Of a stretch of DNA of 64,000 nt, positions 35,687 through 44,208 are shown in pieces. Source of the stretch: Bacteroides sp. OF04-15BH. GTDB lineage: Bacteria; Bacteroidota; Bacteroidia; Bacteroidales; Bacteroidaceae. Made by a program: the position numbers and the translations under genes. The notes below the pieces were generated by a model. The model was not told the origin of the DNA and made no database searches. It saw only the letters and a list, made by a program, of their open reading frames with translations. The first letter of the stretch is position 1. Every line of letters begins with the position of its first letter. The stretch covers positions 1 to 64,000 of the forward strand of contig NZ_QUEM01000010.1 in NCBI RefSeq assembly GCF_003477995.1, given 5' to 3'.

Positions 35687-35748
35687 AAAAAAGGCGTTCC
35701 CCGGCAATGCTTTCGTGCTAGCGAAGCATGCCGGGGAACGCCTTTTTC
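35687..35748. terminator. Strong bidirectional terminator
   Basis: AAAAAAGGCGTTCCCCGGC pairs with GCCGGGGAACGCCTTTTT, and inner arms ATGCTT/AAGCAT extend the stem. T-runs occur on both strands between convergent genes. Confidence 0.88.
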
Positions 35749-35785
35749 TTATTGTTCTGTTCGCGGTTTGCGAGAAGACCGGAAC

Positions 35786-36403
35786 TTATTTTCCGTTGAG
35801 TTTCTTTTCCAGTTCCGGACTGGTCTTGTAACGCTTGTTCAGTCCCTTCACCACGTCGTTGGTGATGTCATATTTCGGGTTGGCATAAAGCAGATTGTCG
35901 CCTGCCTTGCTGATGATGATATCAAACTTCTTGCTCTTGTTGTATTCCTTCAGGAAAGCCTGAATGGAATCTCTCAGCTGGTTGTTGTACTTGTTCTGTT
36001 CATTGGCAAACTCAGCCATCAGCTGGTCGTTCAGTGCCTGAAGATCCTGCTGCTGCTTGGCCAGTGACATCTGTGCACGCTCCAGCTGGTCGCGTGTGGT
36101 GAATGCGTTTGACTCATATTTCTTCTGCAACTCGGCAGCCTGATTGTGCAGGGCACGCTCTTTATTGGCCAGTGTGTTGCGGATGTTTTCACCCTTCTGG
36201 TTCATCAGCAAGGTATAATCCTTGCAGAAATTATATTGAGACATCAAAGTGTCGATTTCTACATAACCGATCTTTTGTGCGTTTTCAGTGGACTCGGCAG
36301 TTGTTTTCTCTGCTTCCTGTTTGGGGCTTTGGTTACAGCTGTTCAGCGACAGGGCCATCAAGCCACAAAGGATTCCGGCATAGATAAATTGTTTCTTTCT
36401 CAT
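35786..36403 (-). CDS. OmpH/Skp-family lipoprotein
   Basis: 205 residues from MRKKQFIYAGILCG (start 36403); longer frames upstream lack a signal sequence. The lipobox LNSC (Cys about 23) makes it a lipoprotein. An acidic/Thr-rich spacer follows, then the OmpH/Skp pattern: KIGYVEIDTLMSQYNF, a long coiled coil (NKERALHNQAAELQKKYESN; LAKQQQDLQALNDQLM) and the closing strand (FDIIISKAGDNLLYANPKYD). Role: periplasmic holdase chaperone for outer-membrane proteins. E. coli Skp is soluble, so the lipid anchor is a Bacteroidetes variation. A small membrane protein gene lies 25 bp upstream. Confidence 0.88.
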   Translation of the reverse strand: MRKKQFIYAGILCGLMALSLNSCNQSPKQEAEKTTAESTENAQKIGYVEIDTLMSQYNFCKDYTLLMNQKGENIRNTLANKERALHNQAAELQKKYESNAFTTRDQLERAQMSLAKQQQDLQALNDQLMAEFANEQNKYNNQLRDSIQAFLKEYNKSKKFDIIISKAGDNLLYANPKYDITNDVVKGLNKRYKTSPELEKKLNGK

Positions 36404-36428
36404 TATTTCTTCATGTTTGAGTGTATAA

Positions 36429-36641
36429 TCATGATTTATGCTCCGCAATGCGGTGCGGGTTCTCTTTTCTTTCCATACGGTCCATGCTCTGCACACAGTT
36501 GATACCGCGCTTGCGCATGGCAGCGCTGTGTCCGATATGGGTATTTGGAAATCTTCCGTTTTTCTTAAATAATATTTTAATTGCCAACAAAGCCATGCAG
36601 GCCGCAACAATTATCAGAGTAAATAGTAAAGTCTTCAACAT
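36429..36641 (-). CDS. Conserved small membrane protein
   Basis: 70 residues. One N-terminal hydrophobic helix (MLKTLLFTLIIVAACMALLA) is followed by a basic tail with IKILFKKNGRFPNTHIGHSA, then MRKRGINCVQSMDRMERKEN. Small proteins of this pattern are familiar in Bacteroides genomes; the function is unknown to me. A promoter (36662-36691) lies just upstream and the OmpH-like gene just downstream, so this is probably the first gene of a two-gene unit. Confidence 0.65.
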   Translation of the reverse strand: MLKTLLFTLIIVAACMALLAIKILFKKNGRFPNTHIGHSAAMRKRGINCVQSMDRMERKENPHRIAEHKS

Positions 36642-36661
36642 TTTGATTATATTTGCAGTTA

Positions 36662-36691
36662 CAAAGGTAATGTAAAATCAGTGTACGCAAA
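36662..36691 (-). promoter_or_regulatory. Promoter of small membrane protein / OmpH operon
   Basis: On the minus strand TTTG (36691-36688), an 18-bp spacer, then TACCTTTG (36669-36662). Confidence 0.6.
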
Positions 36692-36793
36692 AATCTGATA
36701 GCTTAATTTTTCTAATAAGAAGGTTTTTCTTTCTGTTTTAGAGGATAAGAGTGGTCGGGTGCTGCGGCACACAATAATTAATGATCAAAAACT

Positions 36794-38254
36794 ATGAGTC
36801 AGATTGAGTTGAAACCGAAGTGTGTGTTTGACTGCTTTGCCCAGGTAAATCAGGTGCCCCGTCCTTCAAAGAAGGAAGAGAAAATGATGGCTTTCCTGCA
36901 GGATTTTGCAGCACAGCACCAGTTGGCCTGCAAGCTGGATGCCTGCGGTAATGTGCTGATATCAAAACCCGCCACTCCGGGTATGGAGAATCGCAAGACG
37001 GTTGTTTTGCAGAGTCACATGGATATGGTTTGTGAAAAGAACCGCGATGTGGAGTTTGATTTTGAGAAAGATGCGATACAGACTTATGTAGATGGCGAAT
37101 GGATGCGTGCCAAGGGTACGACTCTGGGTGCCGACGACGGTATCGGTGTGGCCATGCAGATGGCTGTCCTGGCATCTGATGATATTCAGCACGGACCGAT
37201 TGAGTGTCTGTTTACCCGTGATGAGGAGACCGGTCTTTCGGGAGCCTTTGCGCTGGAAGCCGGATTCATGAGCGGCGACATCCTGATCAACCTCGACTCT
37301 GAGGATGAGGGTCAGCTGTATGTAAGCTGTGCCGGTGGTGCCGGAACTACTGCTGTTTTCTCTTATGACACGACTCCGGTGCCGGCCGGATACTTTGCTT
37401 TCGAGCTGAAGGTGAAGGGACTGACCGGTGGCCATTCCGGTGATGATATCAATAAGATGCGTGCCAATGCCAATAAGGTTCTGGGCCGCTTCCTGTATCA
37501 GTCCATGAAGAAATACGACCTGTATCTGTGCGACATTCAGGCCGGTGGTTTGCACAATGCCATCCCGCGTGAGGCGGCTGCCGTTTGCGCCATCCCGATG
37601 AAGGACAAGGAAAGCATCCGTGTGGACTGGAATATCTTTGCTGCCGATGTGGAGGAGGAATACAGTGTAACGGAAAAGAATATGGAATTCCTGCTCGAGA
37701 GCATGGAAACCCCGGCCGAGGCGGTAGACCGCGGTGTGGCTACCCGTTTGATTACAGCCATTCAGGCCGTGCACAACGGCATCTTGTCCATGTGTCAGGA
37801 TATTGATCTGGTGGAGACCAGCTCTAATCTGGCCAGCATCCGCATGAATGCCGAGGAGAAGAAGATTGTGGTCATCACCAGTCAGCGAAGCAGCATCCTG
37901 AGCGCACGCAAGAATATGAGTGCAACCATCAAGGCTACCTTCGAGTTGGCCGGTGCCGAGGTTACTGTAGGCGACGGCTATCCGGGCTGGAAGATGAATC
38001 CGGATTCTGAGATTCTGAAACTGTCGGTAGAGACTTACAAGCGTCTGTTCGGCAAGGAGCCTAAGGTATTGGGTATCCATGCCGGTCTGGAGTGTGGTTT
38101 GTTCAGCGAGAAATATCCGCATCTGGATATGGTTTCTTTCGGACCGACCCTGCGCGGTGTGCATTCACCGGATGAGCGTCTGTTGATTCCTACCGTAGAA
38201 AAGGTTTGGGATCATCTGCTGGAGATTCTGAAGAATATTCCGGCACGTGCATAA
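36794..38254 (+). CDS. pepD: Aminoacyl-histidine dipeptidase (M20 family, PepD)
   Basis: 486 residues, full length. The M20 metal-site motifs are VVLQSHMDMVCE (about 76-87), TTLGADDGIGVAM and FTRDEETGLSGAF. GGHSGDDI marks the dimerisation/lid region, and GIHAGLECGLFSEKYP is near the C-terminus. It is a cytosolic zinc dipeptidase (carnosinase type) cleaving Xaa-His and other dipeptides. Monocistronic, with its own terminator. Confidence 0.93.
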   Translation: MSQIELKPKCVFDCFAQVNQVPRPSKKEEKMMAFLQDFAAQHQLACKLDACGNVLISKPATPGMENRKTVVLQSHMDMVCEKNRDVEFDFEKDAIQTYVDGEWMRAKGTTLGADDGIGVAMQMAVLASDDIQHGPIECLFTRDEETGLSGAFALEAGFMSGDILINLDSEDEGQLYVSCAGGAGTTAVFSYDTTPVPAGYFAFELKVKGLTGGHSGDDINKMRANANKVLGRFLYQSMKKYDLYLCDIQAGGLHNAIPREAAAVCAIPMKDKESIRVDWNIFAADVEEEYSVTEKNMEFLLESMETPAEAVDRGVATRLITAIQAVHNGILSMCQDIDLVETSSNLASIRMNAEEKKIVVITSQRSSILSARKNMSATIKATFELAGAEVTVGDGYPGWKMNPDSEILKLSVETYKRLFGKEPKVLGIHAGLECGLFSEKYPHLDMVSFGPTLRGVHSPDERLLIPTVEKVWDHLLEILKNIPARA

Positions 38255-38271
38255 TATTTCAGTGAAGAAAC

Positions 38272-38320
38272 AACAAGAGTCATGCCGGCATTCCGCTTCG
38301 GGATGACTCTTGTTTCTTTT
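38272..38320 (+). terminator. Terminator after pepD
   Basis: AACAAGAGTCAT (38272-38283) pairs with ATGACTCTTGTT (38303-38314), then TCTTTTC. Confidence 0.8.
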
Positions 38321-38349
38321 CTGTTCTGACCGAATAATAAAGTAACTTT

Positions 38350-39825
38350 ATGAACAGTTTTTTCTCTTTCTGGCGGTGCCTGTGGTGCACCCTGTGTATA
38401 GCGGCCTGTTGTGTTGCCTGTGACGATTCCGAACGGTTTACCACCGATCAGGGAGCCGTCTTGTCCTTTTCTTCCGATTCCATACAGTTTGACACGGTGA
38501 TTACGACTGTGGGCAGCAGCACCCGTATGCTGAAGGTGTACAATCGTAATGACCGCGGCGTGCGTATCGCACGTGCCTGGCTGGAACAGGGAGCGGCCAG
38601 TCCTTTTCGGGTAAACATCGACGGGGTGTATCTGTCGCCTTCATCCGAGGCGTCGGTGTCGGGGCTGGAGTTGCGCGGTACGGACAGCCTGATGGCTTTT
38701 GCCGAAGTGACCGTGCCGGAACGCAATCAGAATGAGCCGTTTGTTCTGACCGACCGCTTGCTCTTTCAGCTGGAGAGTGGGGTGGTGCAGTCGGTTGTGT
38801 TGGAGGCCACCGGGCAGGATGCCTATATGTGGCGGGGCAAAGTGATCCGTCGGGATACGACCTTGCAGGCCGGTCGTCCGTATGTGATTTACGACAGTCT
38901 GGCCGTGGAACCTGGAGTACGCCTGACGCTGGCAGCCGGAGTGCAGCTCTATTTTCACGACAAGGCCAATCTGTTGGTGCGTGGTAGCCTGACAGCCGAA
39001 GGAACCCTTGAGGCACCGGTGGTGCTGCGCGGCGACCGCACGGACAATCTCTTTGATTATCTGCCCTACGACAACACGCCTTCACGCTGGGGCGGGGTGC
39101 GTCTTTTTGCCGAGAGTTTCGGCAACACATTGCGCTATACCGACATACATAGTGCCAGCTATGGCATTCTGTGTGACAGTTCTTCGGTGCAGGATTCCAA
39201 ACTTGTGTTGGAAAACTCCATTCTGCACAACATCGGAGGGGACGGACTGAAAGCCGTAAACTGCCGGATTGCTGTGGGCAATACCCAAATCAGCAACACA
39301 CTGGGCAATTGCGTGTATCTGATTGGGGGTAGCAGTGAGTTCGTGCATTGCACGCTGGCGCAATTCTATCCGTGGGAGGCGGTGCGCGGTCAGGCTCTTT
39401 ATTTGTCTGACAACTATTTCAGTGCCAGTGTGCCTTTTCAGAAAGCACACTTCTATAACTGTCTGATTACCGGTTATGCCGAGGATGTGATTCTGGGCAG
39501 TTTGAATGAGAAGGAGCAGAAGTATGACTATCTTTTCAAGAACTCTTTGCTCAATACTCCGGCTGTGAAAGACGATGCGCGCTATGCCGGTTGTGTGTTC
39601 GAGGGAGATATGGAGGAGAAATATTGCATCCGGGAAAAGGGTTTTGTGCTTTTCGATACCAAAAACTATCGGTATGACTTTGCGCCCGATTCCTGTTCAG
39701 CTGCCTTGCAACTGGCCGATACAGTTTATTCCCGGCGCTATCCTTTCGACCGCAAGGGCGTGAGCCGTTTCGAGGGAGTGCGGCCGGCAGCAGGATGTTA
39801 TGAGTATGTGCCGCGCAAAAAGTAA
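38350..39825 (+). CDS. Lipoprotein with right-handed beta-helix
   Basis: 491 residues. The signal sequence ends in a lipobox region (AACCVACDDS), so it is a lipoprotein. Residues about 30-175 form a beta-sandwich-like part (FDTVITTVGSSTRMLKVYNR). From about 190 to 400 the pattern is that of parallel beta-helix repeats (GVQLYFHDKANLLVRGSLTA; SILHNIGGDGLKAVNCRIAV; GNCVYLIGG), seen in carbohydrate-binding or adhesive surface proteins. No catalytic residues are recognised. It is 3 bp upstream of an EEP-family hydrolase and certainly co-transcribed with it. Confidence 0.75.
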   Translation: MNSFFSFWRCLWCTLCIAACCVACDDSERFTTDQGAVLSFSSDSIQFDTVITTVGSSTRMLKVYNRNDRGVRIARAWLEQGAASPFRVNIDGVYLSPSSEASVSGLELRGTDSLMAFAEVTVPERNQNEPFVLTDRLLFQLESGVVQSVVLEATGQDAYMWRGKVIRRDTTLQAGRPYVIYDSLAVEPGVRLTLAAGVQLYFHDKANLLVRGSLTAEGTLEAPVVLRGDRTDNLFDYLPYDNTPSRWGGVRLFAESFGNTLRYTDIHSASYGILCDSSSVQDSKLVLENSILHNIGGDGLKAVNCRIAVGNTQISNTLGNCVYLIGGSSEFVHCTLAQFYPWEAVRGQALYLSDNYFSASVPFQKAHFYNCLITGYAEDVILGSLNEKEQKYDYLFKNSLLNTPAVKDDARYAGCVFEGDMEEKYCIREKGFVLFDTKNYRYDFAPDSCSAALQLADTVYSRRYPFDRKGVSRFEGVRPAAGCYEYVPRKK

Positions 39826-39828
39826 GCC

Positions 39829-40887
39829 ATGATAAAAGGAATCTGCATAGGGGTGCTGGTGTTTTGGTCCGGAGTGTTCTGGGCTGAGGCTCAGCGCCCT
39901 TTTCGTATCCTGGAATATAATGTAGAGAATCTTTTTGATTTGCAGCACGACGAGGGGCATACGGACGGGGAGTTTCTTCCGGAGGGCGAAAAAAGATGGA
40001 ACGCCTATAAATATTGGAAGAAACAGAATGCTCTGGCCAAAGTGGTGGCCGCTGTGGGCGAACGGCGTATTCCCGACTTGATGGTGCTTTGTGAGGTGGA
40101 GAACGACACGGTGGTGCGTGACTTCTGCCGGCGGTCGGCCTTGCGGGCATTGGGTTACCGTTCCGTGCAGACCGCTTCGGACGATACCCGTGGAATTGAC
40201 GTGGCGGTGCTCTATCAGCCCGGCAGTTTCCGTCTGTTGCGGAGCGACACAATCCGCGTTCCTTCCACGGAAAACGGTTTTGAATCTACCCGCGATCTGC
40301 TTTATCTGCAAGGAAAACTGATTTCGGGCGATACGCTGCATCTGATAGCCTGCCATCTGCCCAGCAAATATTCCGGTACGCGTGCGGCCGACCGTCACCG
40401 CAGGCTGGCTGCCCGGACGCTTGCCGCTGTCTGCAATTCCGTATTGCGGAAGCATCCCAACGGCTGTCTGGTGGTGACCGGTGACTTCAATGCCACAGCT
40501 TCGGAGGACATTTTTCGGGAAGAGTTGCAGACGGTGCCGGGCTTGCATCTGCTTCCGACTTTGGCAATGCACGGGGATCGTTCGGTGCGTGGCACCTATC
40601 GCTATCGGGGCTATTGGAGCTGTCTGGATCACTTTCTGGTGTCTGCCACCCTGTGGAATTCCGGCGGGCGGGTAGGACTGAAAGATTCTGTGACCCGCAT
40701 TGCCGATTTCCCTTTTCTGTTGCAACGCGACGAGAAGTACGGCGGATGGAAACCGTTCCGCACTTATCTCGGACCGCGCTATTTAGGTGGATACAGCGAC
40801 CATCTGCCGCTGGTCCTCGATTTGATTATTCGTGATGATAAGGCTCGTTGTTCAGAATCGTCATCGCCCGGTAAATCTGTTCCGTGA
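39829..40887 (+). CDS. Exported endonuclease/exonuclease/phosphatase (EEP) family protein
   Basis: 352 residues with a signal peptide (ending AEAQ). EEP fold motifs: RILEYNVENLFD (metal Asn and Glu positions), LMVLCEVEND (catalytic Glu), HLPSKYSGTRAADRHRRLAA, VVTGDFNATA (Asp/Asn), and the C-terminal YSDHLPLV (Asp-His pair). The family includes DNases and sphingomyelinase-like phosphodiesterases; the substrate here is unknown. Its last 62 bp overlap the 3' end of rlmH on the opposite strand. Confidence 0.85.
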   Translation: MIKGICIGVLVFWSGVFWAEAQRPFRILEYNVENLFDLQHDEGHTDGEFLPEGEKRWNAYKYWKKQNALAKVVAAVGERRIPDLMVLCEVENDTVVRDFCRRSALRALGYRSVQTASDDTRGIDVAVLYQPGSFRLLRSDTIRVPSTENGFESTRDLLYLQGKLISGDTLHLIACHLPSKYSGTRAADRHRRLAARTLAAVCNSVLRKHPNGCLVVTGDFNATASEDIFREELQTVPGLHLLPTLAMHGDRSVRGTYRYRGYWSCLDHFLVSATLWNSGGRVGLKDSVTRIADFPFLLQRDEKYGGWKPFRTYLGPRYLGGYSDHLPLVLDLIIRDDKARCSESSSPGKSVP

Positions 40888-41299
40888 AAATCATGCGGAT
40901 CATCTGATGCGAGTACGTCATTTTCGAGAGCGAAATCTTTTCATTGGCCTTCTGGTAAACGGCTTGTGAGAAACCATACGGACCGCCGACGATGAACACC
41001 AGCCGCTTGGGTACGGTGTTCATTTTCTTTTGCATCCACTGGGCAAACTCTACGGAGCGGAACTCCTTTCCGTGCTCATCGAGCAGCACCACATGGTCGC
41101 CCGGAGCCAGAGCACGCAGAATCAGTTCACCTTCTTTTTCCTTCTGCTGTTCCTGACTCAGATTCTTGGTGTTCTTCAGTTCCGGAATCACTTCCATGTC
41201 AAACGAAAGATAGAAACGTGTACGCTGGATATATTCGTCAATCAGTACGCCGAAGCGTGGGTCGGCCGTCTTGCCGACAACAAGTAATGTAGCTTTCAT
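40826..41299 (-). CDS. rlmH: 23S rRNA (pseudouridine1915-N3)-methyltransferase RlmH
   Basis: 157 residues, exact family size. SPOUT-family knot features: MKATLLVVGKTADPRF at the N-terminus, DHVVLLDEHGKEFRSVEFA, the SAM loop FIVGGPYGFSQAVY, and the C-terminal LSKMTYSHQMIRMIFTEQIY. It methylates Psi1915 in helix 69 of 23S rRNA. Its 3' end overlaps the convergent EEP gene by 62 bp with no terminator between them. Confidence 0.95.
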   Translation of the reverse strand: MKATLLVVGKTADPRFGVLIDEYIQRTRFYLSFDMEVIPELKNTKNLSQEQQKEKEGELILRALAPGDHVVLLDEHGKEFRSVEFAQWMQKKMNTVPKRLVFIVGGPYGFSQAVYQKANEKISLSKMTYSHQMIRMIFTEQIYRAMTILNNEPYHHE

Positions 41300-41304
41300 A
41301 GGTG

Positions 41305-41312
41305 CAAAGATA
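41305..41312 (-). promoter_or_regulatory. -7 element of rlmH
   Basis: Minus strand TATCTTTG, matching TAnnTTTG, a few bases before the rlmH ATG. This implies a very short leader or none. Confidence 0.45.
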
Positions 41313-41388
41313 CATCAGCATCGGCACACAGATTGGGCCTGTTTGTGATATTTAACTAATGCAGCGCACATTCAACGGCTATTTTGCG

Positions 41389-41396
41389 TATCTTTG
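41389..41396 (+). promoter_or_regulatory. -7 element of nadC
   Basis: TATCTTTG, matching TAnnTTTG, about 40 bp before the nadC start. Confidence 0.45.
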
Positions 41397-41435
41397 TAAT
41401 AAATTTTATGTTAATCCAAAAGAAAAGAGAAAAAG

Positions 41436-42284
41436 ATGCTTACTGTAGACGAATTGAATGATCGTTTGATCGATCTGGCTTTTGCTGAAGATATTGGTGA
41501 CGGCGACCACACCACTTTGTGTTGTATTCCTGAAGACGCGATGGGTAAATCCAAGCTGCTCATCAAGGAGGAAGGTATTCTGGCCGGTATTGAAATCGCC
41601 AAGAAGGTATTTCATCGTTTTGACCCGACCTTGCAGGTTGAGGTGTTCATTCAGGACGGTGCACATGTGAAACCGGGTGACGTGGCCATGATTGTTTCCG
41701 GAAAGGTCCAGAGTTTGTTGCAGACAGAGCGTCTGATGCTGAACATCATGCAGCGCATGAGCGGTATCGCCACCATGACCGGCAAGTATGTGGCCCGTCT
41801 GGAAGGTACCAAGACCCGCATCCTCGACACCCGCAAGACCACTCCGGGCATGCGTATGCTGGAGAAGGAGGCCGTGAAGATCGGTGGCGGTGTGAACCAT
41901 CGTATCGGTCTGTTCGACATGATCCTGCTGAAGGACAATCATGTGGACTTTGCCGGAGGCATTGCGGCAGCCATCACCCGTTGTCACGAGTATCTCAAGG
42001 CAAAGGGCAAGGATCTGAAGATTGAGATCGAGGTACGCAACTTTGACGAGTTGCAGCAGGTGCTCGACTTGGGCGGTGTAGACCGTATCATGCTCGACAA
42101 CTTCACTCCGGAGAATACCCGCAAGGCGGTGGAGATGGTGAACGGACGCTTTGAAATCGAGTCCAGCGGCGGTATTACTTTCGATACCATCCGCGACTAT
42201 GCAGAGTGTGGTGTGGACTATATCTCGGTAGGTGCCCTCACTCATTCCGTAAAAGGATTGGATATGAGCTTCAAGGCATGCTGA
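41436..42284 (+). CDS. nadC: Nicotinate-nucleotide pyrophosphorylase (quinolinate phosphoribosyltransferase)
   Basis: 282 residues. QPRTase motifs: DIGDGDHTTLC at the N-terminus, LNIMQRMSGIATMT, RILDTRKTTPGMRMLEKEAV (phosphate-binding Arg/Lys), GGGVNHRIGLFDMILLKDNH, IEIEVRNFDELQ, and ESSGGITFDTIRDYAECGVD. It makes nicotinate mononucleotide from quinolinate and PRPP in de novo NAD synthesis. Single gene. With nadE and nudC it makes three NAD-metabolism genes within 19 kb, each in its own transcription unit. Confidence 0.95.
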   Translation: MLTVDELNDRLIDLAFAEDIGDGDHTTLCCIPEDAMGKSKLLIKEEGILAGIEIAKKVFHRFDPTLQVEVFIQDGAHVKPGDVAMIVSGKVQSLLQTERLMLNIMQRMSGIATMTGKYVARLEGTKTRILDTRKTTPGMRMLEKEAVKIGGGVNHRIGLFDMILLKDNHVDFAGGIAAAITRCHEYLKAKGKDLKIEIEVRNFDELQQVLDLGGVDRIMLDNFTPENTRKAVEMVNGRFEIESSGGITFDTIRDYAECGVDYISVGALTHSVKGLDMSFKAC

Positions 42285-42325
42285 TCGCTGTCTGAATGCT
42301 ATCCTTATAATTTTGATTTTATCCG

Positions 42326-42399
42326 AGGCATGTTTTCATGCGGACAGAAGAAATTCGGTTTGCCGGATGTTCTTTCCCGGCATGAAAACATGCCTTTAA
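42326..42399 (+). terminator. Stem-loop between nadC and M23 peptidase gene
   Basis: AGGCATGTTTTCATGC (42326-42341) pairs with GCATGAAAACATGCCT (42380-42395). The T-tract is short, and the right arm nearly abuts the next gene's ATG, so it may also affect translation there. Confidence 0.6.
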
Positions 42400-42403
42400 C
42401 TTT

Positions 42404-44077
42404 ATGCTTATGCGTATATTCTGTGTTTTGACTTTTTGGATGGGGTGCCTGATGCTTCAGGCGCAAAGCCGTTATGTGTCGCCCATAGATTTTGCGGTGT
42501 CTCTGGCCGGAAACTTCGGGGAACCGCGGCCCAATCACTTTCATTGCGGACTGGACTTCCGTACGCAGGGAGCTATCGGCAAGAAAATCTATAGCGTGGC
42601 CGACGGATATATCTCCCGGGCCACGGTAGGACTGGACGGTTTCGGCAATGCCTTGTATGTGAGTCATCCCGACGGAAATACTTCCGTGTACTGTCATCTG
42701 GACCGTTTTCTGCCCGATGTGGCTCGCGAAGTCTTTGCCCGTCAGTGTGAAAAGGAGTCCGAAACGGTTGATGTGCGCTTTACTCCGGGACAGTTTCCGG
42801 TGAAGGCCGGCCAGCATATTGCTTTCAGTGGCAATACGGGAGCCTCTGCCGGTCCGCATCTGCATCTGGAGTTGCACCGCACGTCAGACGGAGCCTTGCT
42901 GAACCCCCTGCCGTATTTCAAACATCTGGTGCGCGATAACATCGCTCCGCGGGTGCATGGCATTCGTATTTATCCCAAACCCGGCGAGGGAGTGGTCAGC
43001 GGTTCGCTGAGTCCGGTCTCTTTTGCTCCCGATGCGGCTCCGCGTACGTTCCAGGCTTGGGGAAAGATTGGTTTTGCCTATTGGGCGGACGATTATATGA
43101 GCGGCACCAACAACAAATTCGGAGTCTACAAGGTTAGTCTTCGGGTGGATGGTAAGGAAGTTTATGCTTCGCAACTGGATTCTCTGATGCCCACCGATCA
43201 TCGGAAAATAAATTCCTGGGGCGACTATGAATGGTATATGAATCGTCGGACCTGGTACCTGAAAGGGTTTGCCGATCCGGGAAATGACTTGGCTTTGCTT
43301 CGGGTAGGCGAGGACCGTGGCTGGGTGACTATCGACAGTGTGCGGACCTATGAGGTGGAGTATCAGCTGACCGATGAATTCGGGAATACAACCACGACCC
43401 GTTTCCGCATTCAGGGCACTCCCTACGAAAGTTTGCTGGCTGAGGCGGCCCAAAAAGAGGCCGCCAAACGGGCCGAACCTTATTTTCTGGAGTGGAACCG
43501 GCCGAATGTAGTGCAGATGCCGGGCATGGAGCTGCGTATCCCTTCGGGTCTGCTTTTTCACGATGTGGTGCTGACTCCTTCCGTAAAATCAACTCCCGAC
43601 AAACTGTCCCATAAGTATCATTTGAATGACGGTCCTCTGCCGTTGCGGGCTAATGTGACTCTGATGCTGGCCCTTTCACAGCCGGTGGCACATCCGGAGA
43701 AGTGTTATATCGAGAGCAGCAAGGGCTATGTGGGAGGAACCTGTCAGGACGGTTGGGTATCGGCTTCGGTGCGCAATCTGGATGAAGACTATGCCATCGC
43801 GCAGGATACAACGCCTCCGGTGGTCCGTTCATTAGGGTTGGTAGGCGGCAAACAGAACCGTCGCTACCGTTTGTCTTGCCGGGACAGTCAGTCGGGCATC
43901 CGCTCGCTGAAAGGATATGTCGACGGCAAGTTCGTACTCTTTACCGGGAAGGAGGTACGCACGTGCGACTTGCCGAAAAACGGACTTCGTGTGGAAAACC
44001 GCCAGCGCACACTGGTTGTGGTGGCCGAGGACCGTTGCGGTAATGTGACACGCGACACGCTTCGTTTTACATATTAA
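42404..44077 (+). CDS. Exported M23 (LytM-type) peptidase family protein
   Basis: 557 residues. The signal peptide ends LQAQ; the Met at residue 3 is an equally good start. The M23 domain lies at about 30-175, with NHFHCGLDFRTQGAIGKKIY (metal HxxxD) and the second site ASAGPHLHLELHRTSDG. This complete zinc site suggests an active endopeptidase on cell-wall peptides. About 380 C-terminal residues are beta-rich, probably Ig-like (LRVDGKEVYASQLDSL; VDGKFVLFTGKEVRTCDLPK). It is preceded by a hairpin that almost touches the start codon. Confidence 0.85.
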   Translation: MLMRIFCVLTFWMGCLMLQAQSRYVSPIDFAVSLAGNFGEPRPNHFHCGLDFRTQGAIGKKIYSVADGYISRATVGLDGFGNALYVSHPDGNTSVYCHLDRFLPDVAREVFARQCEKESETVDVRFTPGQFPVKAGQHIAFSGNTGASAGPHLHLELHRTSDGALLNPLPYFKHLVRDNIAPRVHGIRIYPKPGEGVVSGSLSPVSFAPDAAPRTFQAWGKIGFAYWADDYMSGTNNKFGVYKVSLRVDGKEVYASQLDSLMPTDHRKINSWGDYEWYMNRRTWYLKGFADPGNDLALLRVGEDRGWVTIDSVRTYEVEYQLTDEFGNTTTTRFRIQGTPYESLLAEAAQKEAAKRAEPYFLEWNRPNVVQMPGMELRIPSGLLFHDVVLTPSVKSTPDKLSHKYHLNDGPLPLRANVTLMLALSQPVAHPEKCYIESSKGYVGGTCQDGWVSASVRNLDEDYAIAQDTTPPVVRSLGLVGGKQNRRYRLSCRDSQSGIRSLKGYVDGKFVLFTGKEVRTCDLPKNGLRVENRQRTLVVVAEDRCGNVTRDTLRFTY

Positions 44078-44208
44078 TGAAGAAAATGTTTAATAACCAA
44101 AAAGTCACGGATTTAGTTTCCTATCTGTTAGGAATTCCAACAGATAATGACTAATTTTGCTTATTGAAAGGAATAAAAAACAATTCAGTAATACAAAAAA
44201 AATAGAAA

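Noticed and set aside
38350..44077. Many long ORFs on the strand opposite the genes of this GC-richer stretch
   Set aside because: They are mirror frames of well-supported genes, with Arg/His/Pro/Gln-rich translations and no motifs.
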